Positions 36,220-44,734 of a DNA stretch of 64,000 nucleotides are shown piece by piece. Below the pieces are notes generated by a model, which worked only from the letters and a program-made list of their open reading frames with translations, searched no databases and was not told the origin of the DNA. Position numbers and translations under genes: made by a program. Where the stretch lies: assembly GCA_032595685.2 (NCBI GenBank), contig CP159373.1, positions 3,623,907 to 3,687,906 on the forward strand, read 5' to 3'. The stretch comes from Candidatus Electrothrix aestuarii (GTDB lineage: Bacteria; Desulfobacterota; Desulfobulbia; Desulfobulbales; Desulfobulbaceae). Every line of letters begins with the position of its first letter. The first letter of the stretch is position 1.

Positions 36220-37332
36220 ATGAATTCACCTGAATATATTACCAGTATTGATCGTGTTGCGGAATTAAGCGAGGAGTCTAAGGCCTTACTGTACCCTGTG
36301 ACGGAAAAATTCACTTTCAGGACAAACAGCTATTATAATAGCCTGATTAATTGGAGTGATCCCGATGACCCGATACGAAAGATCGTGATTCCTTCAGTAG
36401 ATGAGTTATCCGAGTACGGCCAGCTAGATGCTTCGCGGGATAAAGAGAATCAGGTTGCTGAGGGGATAGAGCATAAATACCCAGACTCTGCTTTGCTCTT
36501 AGTAAACAGAGTCTGCGGTGGTTATTGCCGCTATTGTTTCCGAAAAAGAATTTTTATGCGAGGGAATGATGAAGTTTCAGCAGACATGACCGAAGCAATT
36601 GATTATATCAGGAAACATCCTGAAATAAATAATGTTATCTTGTCAGGCGGTGACCCCCTTATCATGTCCACTGATAGAATTGAAAAGATCATTGCACCGC
36701 TTCGAGATATTGACCATGTCAATACGATTCGTATCGGGACAAAAATGGTGGCATATAATCCATACAGGATTTTGCATGATGAAAAATTTCATGCTATGGT
36801 GCAAAAATACAGCACCAAGGAAAAAAGAATATACATCATGTCACATTTTACGCATCCTAATGAAATAAGTGATGTTGCAATTTCTGGGATCAATTTATTA
36901 TATGAACTCGGGGCAAGAGTCTTAAATCAGACGCCCATATTGAAAGGAATAAACGATAGCGTAGCTGTTTTGAATCAGTTGTTTAATAAATTGGCATCCA
37001 TTGGTGTGCAACCCTACACAATATTGATTTGTCGGCCCGAGGAAGGTAATATAAGCTTCTCATTACCAATAGAGAGAGCAATTGAAATTTTTACGCAGGC
37101 AAAGGCTAATTGCTCAGGTTTGGCGAGAACAGCTAAGTTGATTATGGTTCCTCCTTTAGGAAAGATTGAGATTCTTGGTCTTAAGGGAAATGAAATCTTA
37201 TTCAGGATACACAGACCAACGGATTTTGCTAGTGAGGGAAAAATTATTTCTTTTAAAAGAAATCCAAACGCGGTCTGGTGGTCTGATTTCAAAGAAACAT
37301 TGAACGGAACAATAAACTATCAGGAATTATAA
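36220..37332 (+). CDS. KamA-family radical SAM protein (2,3-aminomutase-like)
   Basis: A 370-residue member of the lysine 2,3-aminomutase family, which uses a 4Fe-4S cluster, SAM and PLP to move an alpha-amino group to the beta carbon. The cluster motif is Cys99-x3-Cys103-x2-Cys106 (CGGYCRYC) and the SAM-binding LSGGDPLIMS follows at 141-150. The PLP lysine is probably Lys315 in PPLGKIEIL, where the usual PGGGGK has been changed. At the place of KamA Asp293, which binds the lysine epsilon-amino group, this protein has Arg272 (ICRPEEG). The protein is shorter than AblA/KamA (about 420). I infer an aminomutase-like enzyme acting on something other than lysine. The next gene overlaps by one base (TAATG). 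Confidence 0.85.
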   Translation: MNSPEYITSIDRVAELSEESKALLYPVTEKFTFRTNSYYNSLINWSDPDDPIRKIVIPSVDELSEYGQLDASRDKENQVAEGIEHKYPDSALLLVNRVCGGYCRYCFRKRIFMRGNDEVSADMTEAIDYIRKHPEINNVILSGGDPLIMSTDRIEKIIAPLRDIDHVNTIRIGTKMVAYNPYRILHDEKFHAMVQKYSTKEKRIYIMSHFTHPNEISDVAISGINLLYELGARVLNQTPILKGINDSVAVLNQLFNKLASIGVQPYTILICRPEEGNISFSLPIERAIEIFTQAKANCSGLARTAKLIMVPPLGKIEILGLKGNEILFRIHRPTDFASEGKIISFKRNPNAVWWSDFKETLNGTINYQEL

Positions 37333-38603
37333 TGTCATTAATAAATCCTCTATTTGCTGAACTAAGGCCTTCGACCACAATCCAGAAAAATAAAGAAGCG
37401 GGTTTGAAAAGAAAAGCCGGTGAAGAAGTGTATAATTTCAGCTTCGGCGAATCCTGTTTTCCGACCCCGCATTTTATTCAGGATGATTACCTGCTGCACG
37501 GTGATAAGAATCGATATGCCGGGTTGACAGGTATTCAAGAACTAAAAGAAGCAATAGCTGAATATTACCAAAAAAATCAGGGATTAGCTTTTAAAGCGGA
37601 TAATGTTTTTGTGGGACCGGGAAGCAAGGAAGTTATTTTCCATTTGCTCTATGTGCTTAACACCCATTTTATTCTTCCCGCCCCTCTCTGGCTGAATATT
37701 GTCCCGCAACTCAAGTTGTGCGGAAAATCATATGCCTTGGTCAATACATTTGCAGATGGGTATAAGTTGACGCCGGATGCTTTAGAGAAAGCCTGTTCTC
37801 AGGATAATTCTCCTAAGACACTTGTGTTGATAAATCCGAATAACCCCACTGGATTATCATATAATGACAAAGAGCTTGCAGATTTGGCCGCAATCTGTCA
37901 GAGATATCATCTCACCGTTCTTTCTGATGAAATATACGAATTGATCAACTTTGAAGAGAGTTTTAGTAGTATTTCAAAGTATTATCCAGATAATACGATC
38001 ATAACGAATGGAGTTTCAAAAGCCCAGTCAATGGGAGGGTATAGAATAGGGTACTGCATAATACCGGACGCACTCCTGAGTACGATGTATGAGCCTCTGC
38101 TGATAATGGCGGGGCTAACACATAGCGGTGCTGCTACCCCTCTGCAATACAGCTCGATAAACTTATTCAGAAAAGATCAAGAGCTTAATGTTTATTTGGC
38201 GAATTGCTCTTATATTTATAGTATGTTAATGGAGAAGGTGCATGGACAGTTGACAGGGCATGGCATAAGTTGCTTAAAAGCAAACGGGTCATTTTACCTA
38301 TACCCAAATTTCCTTAATTTTAAAAAGGAATTGAAGCGAATTGGGATCGCTAAAGACTATGAACTGACAGCATACTTAATTGATAACTATAGTATCTTCA
38401 CTACACCAGGATCAGATTATTATTCTCCATCTGAGGAACTTTCTCTCAGACTTTCTTTGGTGGATTTTGACGGACCGAAAGTTCTTGAGCATCTGGCGGA
38501 TTTGAAAGAAGACGAAGAGGGGATTTACCCTGAATTGTTTGGCAGGATTGATACTGGTATTTCGAAATTGTTATCTTTTGTTGATGAATTAAAAAGAGGG
38601 TGA
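37332..38603 (+). CDS. Class I/II PLP-dependent aminotransferase
   Basis: A 423-residue aspartate aminotransferase-fold enzyme. The substrate-side segment NRYAGLTGIQELKEAIAEYY, the cofactor motif LINPNNPTGLSYNDKEL, Asp/Tyr in VLSDEIYELI, and the PLP lysine in NGVSKAQSMGGYRIGY are all present. The C-terminal Arg that binds the carboxylate is in LSLRLSLVDFDG. Fold and motifs are clear but the substrate is not. The start overlaps the stop of the radical SAM gene, so the two are translationally coupled. The C-terminal tail of about 45 residues (GPKVLEHLADLKEDEEG onward) is longer than in most relatives. Confidence 0.87.
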   Translation: MSLINPLFAELRPSTTIQKNKEAGLKRKAGEEVYNFSFGESCFPTPHFIQDDYLLHGDKNRYAGLTGIQELKEAIAEYYQKNQGLAFKADNVFVGPGSKEVIFHLLYVLNTHFILPAPLWLNIVPQLKLCGKSYALVNTFADGYKLTPDALEKACSQDNSPKTLVLINPNNPTGLSYNDKELADLAAICQRYHLTVLSDEIYELINFEESFSSISKYYPDNTIITNGVSKAQSMGGYRIGYCIIPDALLSTMYEPLLIMAGLTHSGAATPLQYSSINLFRKDQELNVYLANCSYIYSMLMEKVHGQLTGHGISCLKANGSFYLYPNFLNFKKELKRIGIAKDYELTAYLIDNYSIFTTPGSDYYSPSEELSLRLSLVDFDGPKVLEHLADLKEDEEGIYPELFGRIDTGISKLLSFVDELKRG

Positions 38604-38604
38604 G

Positions 38605-39237
38605 ATGATGGATACAGAACTGGAGAGTAAGCTGGAATGGTCATATTCTGCGAAAAATAAAGAAGAGTTAAAACAAAAATATGATGATTGGGCTGTTGAA
38701 TATGATCAGCTGACAGAGGACGGTATAGGTTGGATTGGTCCGCACAACACAGTTGAATATCTTAAAAAATATATTACGGACAAGAAAAGTTCTGTTTTAG
38801 ATGCTGGAGCGGGAACAGGCTTTGTCGGAGAAATTCTCAAGGAGGAGGGCTATGAAAATATTGTCGGGGTTGATATTTCTGAAGGTATGATGAATGAGGC
38901 ATTGAAAAAGAATGCCTACAAAGAATATCACCTGATGGATTTAACAAAAAAATTACGTTTTGCAGATGGCCTGTTTGATGCAGTAATTTTAGTAGGAGTT
39001 TTTACGCACGGTCATGTCGGGCCGGAGATTTTAGACAATATTATTCCGGTGATGAAAAAAGGTGGTTATCTTGTTTTCACCATTCGGCAAGACTTCTATG
39101 AGTCTTCGAACTTTGAAAACAAAATGAGTGCTTATTTAAAAAAAAATCAGATTGTTTTAGTTGAACAGAGTAATCTATACCAAGCTTTTAAGAGTAGTCC
39201 GGTTTTGCATCATATTGAAGTGTATCAGGCTACTTAA
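38605..39237 (+). CDS. Class I SAM-dependent methyltransferase
   Basis: A 210-residue Rossmann methyltransferase. Motif I is VLDAGAGTGFVGEIL, motif II ENIVGVDISEGMM, and motif IV FDAVILVGVFTHGHVG. The N-terminal YDDWAVEYDQLTEDG and the HVG segment resemble the small-molecule methyltransferases annotated as Williams-Beuren-like or UbiE-like. The acceptor is unknown. It starts 2 bases after the aminotransferase stop, as the last gene of the four-gene operon, and metK follows 87 bases later. SAM use here and by the radical SAM enzyme fits the placement beside metK and ahcY. Confidence 0.85.
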   Translation: MMDTELESKLEWSYSAKNKEELKQKYDDWAVEYDQLTEDGIGWIGPHNTVEYLKKYITDKKSSVLDAGAGTGFVGEILKEEGYENIVGVDISEGMMNEALKKNAYKEYHLMDLTKKLRFADGLFDAVILVGVFTHGHVGPEILDNIIPVMKKGGYLVFTIRQDFYESSNFENKMSAYLKKNQIVLVEQSNLYQAFKSSPVLHHIEVYQAT

Positions 39238-39254
39238 GTTTTAATAATGAACAG

Positions 39255-39324
39255 TTTGGAATGCTTTCCAAAAAATCATACGAGTTACGACTCGTTATTC
39301 ATTAAGATTAAGGAGAATTAATCT
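39255..39324 (+). promoter_or_regulatory. Three-hairpin leader of metK with Shine-Dalgarno in the last loop
   Basis: Three perfect hairpins lie end to end: TTTGGAA-TGCT-TTCCAAA (39255-39272), ACGAGT-TACG-ACTCGT (39280-39295) and a 7-bp stem AGATTAA / TTAATCT (39305-39311, 39318-39324) with loop GGAGAA, the ribosome site. The last stem touches the metK ATG. No T-tract follows any of them, so control at translation is more likely than termination. It matches no SAM riboswitch class that I can recognise. Confidence 0.6.
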
Positions 39325-40488
39325 ATGTCAAGTCATCTTTTTACATCAGAATCTGTTTCCGAAGGCCATCCTGACAAGGTGGCCGATCAGATTTCTGATG
39401 CTATTCTCGATGCTATTCTGGAGCAGGATGCCCATGCTCGTGTCGCCTGTGAGAGCTTGGTGACAACCGGATTGGCCATGATTGCCGGAGAGATTACCAC
39501 CTCAGCTTGGGTGGATATGCCGGAGATCGTTCGCCAAACTATCCGTGGCATTGGGTACAACTCATCTGATATGGGATTTGACTGGCAGTCTTGTGCTGTT
39601 ATGACTTCCATTGATAAGCAATCACCAGATATTGCCCAGGGGGTAGATGAGGGGAGTGGCCTTGACCTGGATCAGGGTGCTGGTGACCAGGGTCTGATGT
39701 TCGGTTATGCCTGTGATGAGACTAAGGTCCTCATGCCCATGCCCATTACCTATGCGCATCGTCTGGTTAAGCGGCAGTCTGAAGTCCGGAAGAATAAGGT
39801 ACTTCCTTGGCTTCGCCCTGATGCCAAGAGTCAGGTTACAATTCAGTATGAGAATAATATCCCTAAGCGTATTGAGGCGATCGTTGTTTCTACGCAGCAT
39901 AGTGAGGATGTTTCCTACGCTGATCTGAAAGAAGGGGTGATGGAGGAGATCATTAAACCTACTCTCCCTGCTGAGATGATTGACGAGAACACCAAGTATT
40001 TCATCAATCCAACGGGTCGCTTTGTTATCGGTGGACCTGTGGGCGATTGTGGTGTGACTGGCCGGAAGATCATTGTTGACTCCTATGGTGGCCGTGGTTC
40101 TCACGGTGGTGGCGCTTTCTCAGGTAAGGATCCGTCCAAAGTTGACCGTTCTTCTTCTTATATGGGACGTTACGTGGCGAAAAATATTGTTGCTGCTGGT
40201 CTGGCCTCAACTGTTGAGGTACAGGTGGCCTATGCTATCGGTATTGCTCAGCCTGTTTCTATTAATGTGAAAACTTTTGGCACGGGTAAGGTTTCTGAAG
40301 AGCGCTTGGTTCAGTTGGTTGGGGAGGTCTTTGACCTTCGTCCTAAGGCTATTATCCAACAGCTTAATCTGCTTCGTCCTATCTATAAGGATACAGCAGC
40401 TTATGGCCATTTTGGTCGCGAGTTGCCTAACTTCACCTGGGAACGAACCGACAAAGCTGAGGAGCTGAAAAACGCAGCAGGAATCTAA
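39325..40488 (+). CDS. metK: S-adenosylmethionine synthetase
   Basis: Makes SAM from methionine and ATP. It has 387 residues, the family length, with the N-terminal [20 protein letters not shown] (ATP/metal site), the flexible loop [35 protein letters not shown] with the P-loop-like [16 protein letters not shown], and C-terminal [14 protein letters not shown]. It is followed by a terminator and then ahcY. Its leader has three hairpins, the last one presenting the ribosome site, which suggests post-transcriptional control. Confidence 0.97.
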   Translation: MSSHLFTSESVSEGHPDKVADQISDAILDAILEQDAHARVACESLVTTGLAMIAGEITTSAWVDMPEIVRQTIRGIGYNSSDMGFDWQSCAVMTSIDKQSPDIAQGVDEGSGLDLDQGAGDQGLMFGYACDETKVLMPMPITYAHRLVKRQSEVRKNKVLPWLRPDAKSQVTIQYENNIPKRIEAIVVSTQHSEDVSYADLKEGVMEEIIKPTLPAEMIDENTKYFINPTGRFVIGGPVGDCGVTGRKIIVDSYGGRGSHGGGAFSGKDPSKVDRSSSYMGRYVAKNIVAAGLASTVEVQVAYAIGIAQPVSINVKTFGTGKVSEERLVQLVGEVFDLRPKAIIQQLNLLRPIYKDTAAYGHFGRELPNFTWERTDKAEELKNAAGI

Positions 40489-40530
40489 AGAATATCCTGT
40501 TCATCCTTGGCTGTTTTTTGTATATTTGCT

Positions 40531-40566
40531 GCCGAGTAGAGGTCAATCCTTTGCTCGGCCTTTTTC
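40531..40566 (+). terminator. Terminator between metK and ahcY
   Basis: Stem GCCGAG / CTCGGC (40531-40536, 40554-40559) with inner AGG/CCT pairing, followed by CTTTTTCT. Confidence 0.82.
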
Positions 40567-40654
40567 TATGCCTTCTGTCTGGATAGATTGCTTTTCCTTC
40601 AGATGAGACATTACCTGGTTACCAATTAGCTACCCTATGGGAGTGCGTTGTACA

Positions 40655-41941
40655 ATGAATGATTATAAAGTGGCGGATATGGGCCTTGCCGAATGGGGAC
40701 GCAAGGAAATCGCTATTGCTGAAACTGAGATGCCTGGCCTGATGGCCTTGCGTGCCGAGTATGGTAAAGATAAGCCCTTGCAGGGTGCCCGTATTGCGGG
40801 TTGCCTTCATATGACGATCCAGACAGCTGTTCTGATGGAAACTCTGGTTGAGCTGGGTGCAGAGTTGCGTTGGTCTTCCTGTAATATTTTCTCTACCCAG
40901 GATCAGGCGGCGGCTGCTATGGCTGCTGCGGGAATTCCTACTTTTGCCTGGAAGGGAGAGACAGAGGAAGAGTTTTGGTGGTGCATTGAGCAGACTATTT
41001 TTGGGCCTGATGACTGGAAACCCAATATGATTCTGGATGATGGTGGTGATCTGACCCAGATCATGCACGAGAAGTATCCAGAAATGATGAAGGATATTCG
41101 CGGAATTTCCGAAGAGACTACCACTGGTGTTCATCGCTTGAACGAGATGGCGAAAAAAGGCATCCTGCTTGCTCCGGCCATTAACGTCAACGACTCTGTA
41201 ACCAAATCAAAATTTGACAACCTCTACGGCTGCCGAGAGTCCCTCATTGATGGCGTTAAGCGCGCTACAGACGTGATGATTGCCGGTAAGGTTGGTGTGG
41301 TTGTTGGTTATGGTGATGTTGGTAAGGGGTGTGCTCAGGCCCTGCGCGGCATGGGCGCTATTGTCTATGTGACAGAGATTGATCCGATCTGCGCACTTCA
41401 GGCTGCTATGGAAGGCTTCAAGGTTGTGACTATGGAAGAAGCTGCTGCTGTTGGTGACATCTTTGTGACCTGCACCGGTAACTTGGGCGTCATTACCAGA
41501 GCCCATATGGATCAGATGAAAAATGAGGCCATTGTTTGTAATATTGGTCATTTTGATTCTGAGATAGATATTGCTGGTCTCAAGGATCTGGAGTGGGAGA
41601 ATATCAAGCCCCAGGTAGATCATGTTATCTGGCCCGATGGCAAACGTATCATTGTGCTGGCTGAGGGCCGTTTGGTGAACCTTGGCTGCGCAACCGGTCA
41701 TCCCAGCTTTGTCATGAGCAACTCCTTTACCAATCAGGTGTTGGCCCAGATTGAACTGTGGAATAACTACGCTCTCTATGAAAAACAGGTATATTTTTTG
41801 CCGAAAAAGCTTGATGAGATGGTGGCACGCCTGCATTTGGAGAAAATCGGGGCTCATCTGACCGTTCTCAGTAAAGAGCAGGCTGATTATATTGGCGTTG
41901 ATGTTGAAGGGCCGTATAAGCCTGAATATTATCGTTATTGA
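40655..41941 (+). CDS. ahcY: Adenosylhomocysteinase
   Basis: Splits S-adenosylhomocysteine into adenosine and homocysteine with bound NAD+, relieving product inhibition of methyltransferases. It has 428 residues from ATG 40655, where the family's usual N-terminus ([19 protein letters not shown]) begins; an in-frame ATG at 40637 adds six atypical residues. Motifs: [31 protein letters not shown], the catalytic Lys/Asp region in [13 protein letters not shown], the NAD loop [14 protein letters not shown], and C-terminal YKPEYYRY. The gap after metK has no SAH-riboswitch features that I recognise. A strong terminator follows. Confidence 0.96.
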   Translation: MNDYKVADMGLAEWGRKEIAIAETEMPGLMALRAEYGKDKPLQGARIAGCLHMTIQTAVLMETLVELGAELRWSSCNIFSTQDQAAAAMAAAGIPTFAWKGETEEEFWWCIEQTIFGPDDWKPNMILDDGGDLTQIMHEKYPEMMKDIRGISEETTTGVHRLNEMAKKGILLAPAINVNDSVTKSKFDNLYGCRESLIDGVKRATDVMIAGKVGVVVGYGDVGKGCAQALRGMGAIVYVTEIDPICALQAAMEGFKVVTMEEAAAVGDIFVTCTGNLGVITRAHMDQMKNEAIVCNIGHFDSEIDIAGLKDLEWENIKPQVDHVIWPDGKRIIVLAEGRLVNLGCATGHPSFVMSNSFTNQVLAQIELWNNYALYEKQVYFLPKKLDEMVARLHLEKIGAHLTVLSKEQADYIGVDVEGPYKPEYYRY

Positions 41942-42112
41942 TTGCGATGCTCCGGGGGTGATACCCCGTTGCTTGAGACGTTACAGCGGGACTTTTGTTG
42001 GCGTACAGCGGTTTTCCGAGCCTTGATGTTGTAAAAAAATAAGAGTTCCTTGCCGGTAACGCTCTGAAGTAATACAATAGAGCTGTACGCAGAGTGATTC
42101 CGGCATCTGGAG

Positions 42113-42151
42113 AAAGGCACAGGGTTTTCCCCTGTGCCTTTGTTGCTTTTT
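42113..42151 (+). terminator. Strong terminator after ahcY
   Basis: Perfect 12-bp stem AAAGGCACAGGG / CCCTGTGCCTTT with loop TTTTC, then GTTGCTTTTTC. The remaining parts of the 315-bp gap 41942-42256 show no other feature. Confidence 0.9.
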
Positions 42152-42256
42152 CTGTGGAGTGTTGTGCATTATCTCCTCTTGTGTTTACTTGTGAATAAGG
42201 CCTCAATGATGATGGTCTCGCCATCCTGAGGTATAAGCGTATTATACGAATCATCC

Positions 42257-44119
42257 ATGTCCTTATCGAAGTTGTTCGCTGTCTGTGCAGGTGTTGCTGT
42301 TGTGGTGGGGATCGGCGTATCTTCTGTGTTTGCGCATATTGATGAGGAAGCAGAGGAAATTGTTCGCAGTATTCCCGCAACTGACATGACGCCCCTTCAG
42401 AGGAACCTTTTCTGGTTTCTTGAAAACAAGCCATCTGTTAAATTTTCCTTTATCATTCAGCAACAGGCTTCTAAGGGACTGGATGAACTGCTCTTCGCTT
42501 TTTATCAGGAGAATAATTTTTTCCCCTACTGGGTCACAGAATATGGGCCCACCCGAAATGCCCATATACTCCTCTCTGTGTTACGTCGGGTTGATGAGGA
42601 AGGCTTAGAGCTTGAACGGTATAAAATAACAGATCTAACAGCTCTATTGGTCAGTAGGGAGACAGCAGATCTTGCTCAGCTGGATCTCATGTTTACCTTG
42701 GCCCTCTATACCTATCTTGGGGATATGTTGGAAGGTGCTGTTGCCAGTTGCATGCTTGACCCTGGCCTCTTTGATGCTGCTCGTTCAACAGCTGCAAATC
42801 GTCATGCTATGCTCAGAGAGGCTGTGGGAGTTCATGATTTTCGTCTTTTTTTAAAAAACTTATCACCCAGACATTACGACTACCAGTCGTTAAAAAAAAC
42901 ACTGGCCAAATATAGAAGGTTGGCAGCACGAGGTGGGTGGCCTGAAATTCCACCAGGAGAGACTCTTCGGCCCGGCATGGAAGATCCGAGAGTGAGAGTC
43001 TTGGCAGAGCGCCTTTTTATTACTGGTGACCTGAAAGATTTTTCTGTTATTCCTGCTCCGCCCTTACTTGCGCGTCCGAAATCTCCACCTGGACCGATAC
43101 GAAAGATGAGAGATAGAGGGCAACAGCTCTCCCCGCGACAGGCTTTGCTTCCGCCATCGTGGTGGATGTTTCCTCTTCCTTTGCCTGTCTACCATCTTCA
43201 ATACAGCAATGCCCTGCTGAAGGCAGTTCAACATTTTCAACAACGCTACAGTCTGGAGCAGGATGGAGTTATCGGGAAAAAAACATTGAGTGCTCTGAAC
43301 TTGCCTGTTCAGGACCATATCAATAAGCTTATTCTCAATATGGAGCGTTGGCGTTGGCTACCGCATCAACTTGAAGGAAGGCGCATTATCGTTAATGTGG
43401 CAGGGTTCCGCCTTGTGGGAATGCATGATCGTAAAGTTGAGATCAGTATGCCTGTGATTGTCGGCAAGGTACGCAATAAGACGCCGATTTTTAGTCATAT
43501 TATGACGTACATTGAGGTTAACCCGTATTGGAATATCCCGCCAAACATTGCCCGTAATGAGATCGTACCCAAAGTCTTGGAAAATCCTCTCTACTTGCAA
43601 GAGCAGCGTATTCGTATCTTTGCCGATTGGCAGGAGGGAGCACCTGAAATTTTGCCGGAAACTATAGACTGGGAAAATATAGGGAGAGGTATTAATCAAT
43701 TTCATCTCCGTCAGGAGCCAGGACCTGGAAATGCCCTGGGAACTATGAAGTTTATGTTTCCCAATACAAAAAATATCTATCTCCATGATACGCCAGCTCA
43801 TGGCTTGTTCAGGAGAGCCAGACGGGCCTTCAGCCACGGCTGTATTCGAGTCAGTCGCCCTTTGGAGTTGGCCAGCTATATTCTGACCCATGATTACCAG
43901 ATGATTTCCCGTAAGCAGCTGGAAGCGCAGGTTGCCAGTCATGAACGAAAGATTTTTGTATTGAATCAACCTCTCCCGGTGCATCTTATTTATCGAACAG
44001 CCCGAGTGGATCGCAACACAGGAGCTGCTTATTTTTATGATGATATCTATGGGCGTGATGCCCGACTGGCAGCAGCCTTGTTTCCTCTGAAAAAGGCCAA
44101 ATGCAGATATACGTATTAA
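42257..44119 (+). CDS. L,D-transpeptidase, YcbB/LdtD-like
   Basis: A 620-residue periplasmic enzyme that makes 3-3 peptidoglycan cross-links or attaches proteins to peptidoglycan. It has an N-terminal signal sequence (LFAVCAGVAVVVGIGVSSVFA), a YcbB-type scaffold domain, a Pro-rich middle, a peptidoglycan-binding domain (VQHFQQRYSLEQDGVIGKKT, then LSALN) and a YkuD catalytic domain with VNPYWNIPPNIARNEIVPK and SHGCIRVSRP; the nucleophile is about Cys529. The start is ATG 42257. Upstream is the ahcY terminator, so it is transcribed on its own. Confidence 0.92.
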   Translation: MSLSKLFAVCAGVAVVVGIGVSSVFAHIDEEAEEIVRSIPATDMTPLQRNLFWFLENKPSVKFSFIIQQQASKGLDELLFAFYQENNFFPYWVTEYGPTRNAHILLSVLRRVDEEGLELERYKITDLTALLVSRETADLAQLDLMFTLALYTYLGDMLEGAVASCMLDPGLFDAARSTAANRHAMLREAVGVHDFRLFLKNLSPRHYDYQSLKKTLAKYRRLAARGGWPEIPPGETLRPGMEDPRVRVLAERLFITGDLKDFSVIPAPPLLARPKSPPGPIRKMRDRGQQLSPRQALLPPSWWMFPLPLPVYHLQYSNALLKAVQHFQQRYSLEQDGVIGKKTLSALNLPVQDHINKLILNMERWRWLPHQLEGRRIIVNVAGFRLVGMHDRKVEISMPVIVGKVRNKTPIFSHIMTYIEVNPYWNIPPNIARNEIVPKVLENPLYLQEQRIRIFADWQEGAPEILPETIDWENIGRGINQFHLRQEPGPGNALGTMKFMFPNTKNIYLHDTPAHGLFRRARRAFSHGCIRVSRPLELASYILTHDYQMISRKQLEAQVASHERKIFVLNQPLPVHLIYRTARVDRNTGAAYFYDDIYGRDARLAAALFPLKKAKCRYTY

Positions 44120-44334
44120 TATTTTCTGTTGTATTGTTATAGCTATTTCATGCTGTTGTTTTGGTATGGCAAATCTTTTTTTGAGGAGATCATGACGTAG
44201 ATCTCAAATTGCTATTCAAGAGTATTTTCGTTATATTTATTGAGAAGAAGTTGGAAGTTTTTTTATTATTAGATAGCTCTTCAGTCACCTGCACAAGAGG
44301 GATGAGCCGGGAGATGCTATTGAAAGGAGATCGT

Positions 44335-44619
44335 ATGGAGTTATTGGCAGAATATCATCTTTGGATCATGATCGCGGTTTTAGTTGGGCTTATTCTGTTA
44401 CCTCAGGAACACAGGAAAAAAAAACCAGTTCTGACTCTTATGGCAGTTTTGGCGTTTTCCATTGGTTACGAGGTTATTATGAGTGAACCTGTAACAAAGA
44501 TGCCTGGGACGGTGAATCGCTTTTTTAACGGAGAGGGGGCACATCAAACAGAAAATCCCCATTATTATGACCAGCCGGAAAAAAAGATTGAGAGAGAGTA
44601 TGGTAACCCCAGAAATTAG
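44335..44619 (+). CDS. Small two-helix membrane protein, 94 aa
   Basis: Two hydrophobic helices (LWIMIAVLVGLILL and LTLMAVLAFSIGYEVIM) are joined by a short basic loop QEHRKKKP; a polar tail rich in Glu, His and Tyr follows (NPHYYDQPEKKIEREYG). No family recognised. The ATG at 44335 has AAAGGAG 6 bases before it, a much better start than the open frame beginning at 44209. By the positive-inside rule the basic loop is cytoplasmic and both termini face the periplasm. It has no obvious partner among its neighbours. Confidence 0.68.
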   Translation: MELLAEYHLWIMIAVLVGLILLPQEHRKKKPVLTLMAVLAFSIGYEVIMSEPVTKMPGTVNRFFNGEGAHQTENPHYYDQPEKKIEREYGNPRN

Positions 44620-44664
44620 GGTGTAAGCTGGCTGTTGAGAGGAGTTAAAGGGTTTCGTCGTTAA

Positions 44665-44691
44665 CAGGGAGCGTTGCTCTTACGCTCCCTG
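44665..44691. terminator. Bidirectional hairpin between convergent genes
   Basis: Stem CAGGGAGCG / CGCTCCCTG with a 9-base loop. T-rich flanks are weak. It sits between the small membrane protein gene and the glycosyltransferase gene. Confidence 0.5.
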
Positions 44692-44734
44692 ACTTGTTTC
44701 CGTCTCCAGTACACCTTTCTCGCCGCCTATCATT

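Noticed and set aside
40489-40654. Possible SAH riboswitch before ahcY
   Set aside because: The only structure is the metK terminator; no SAH-riboswitch core could be found by eye.
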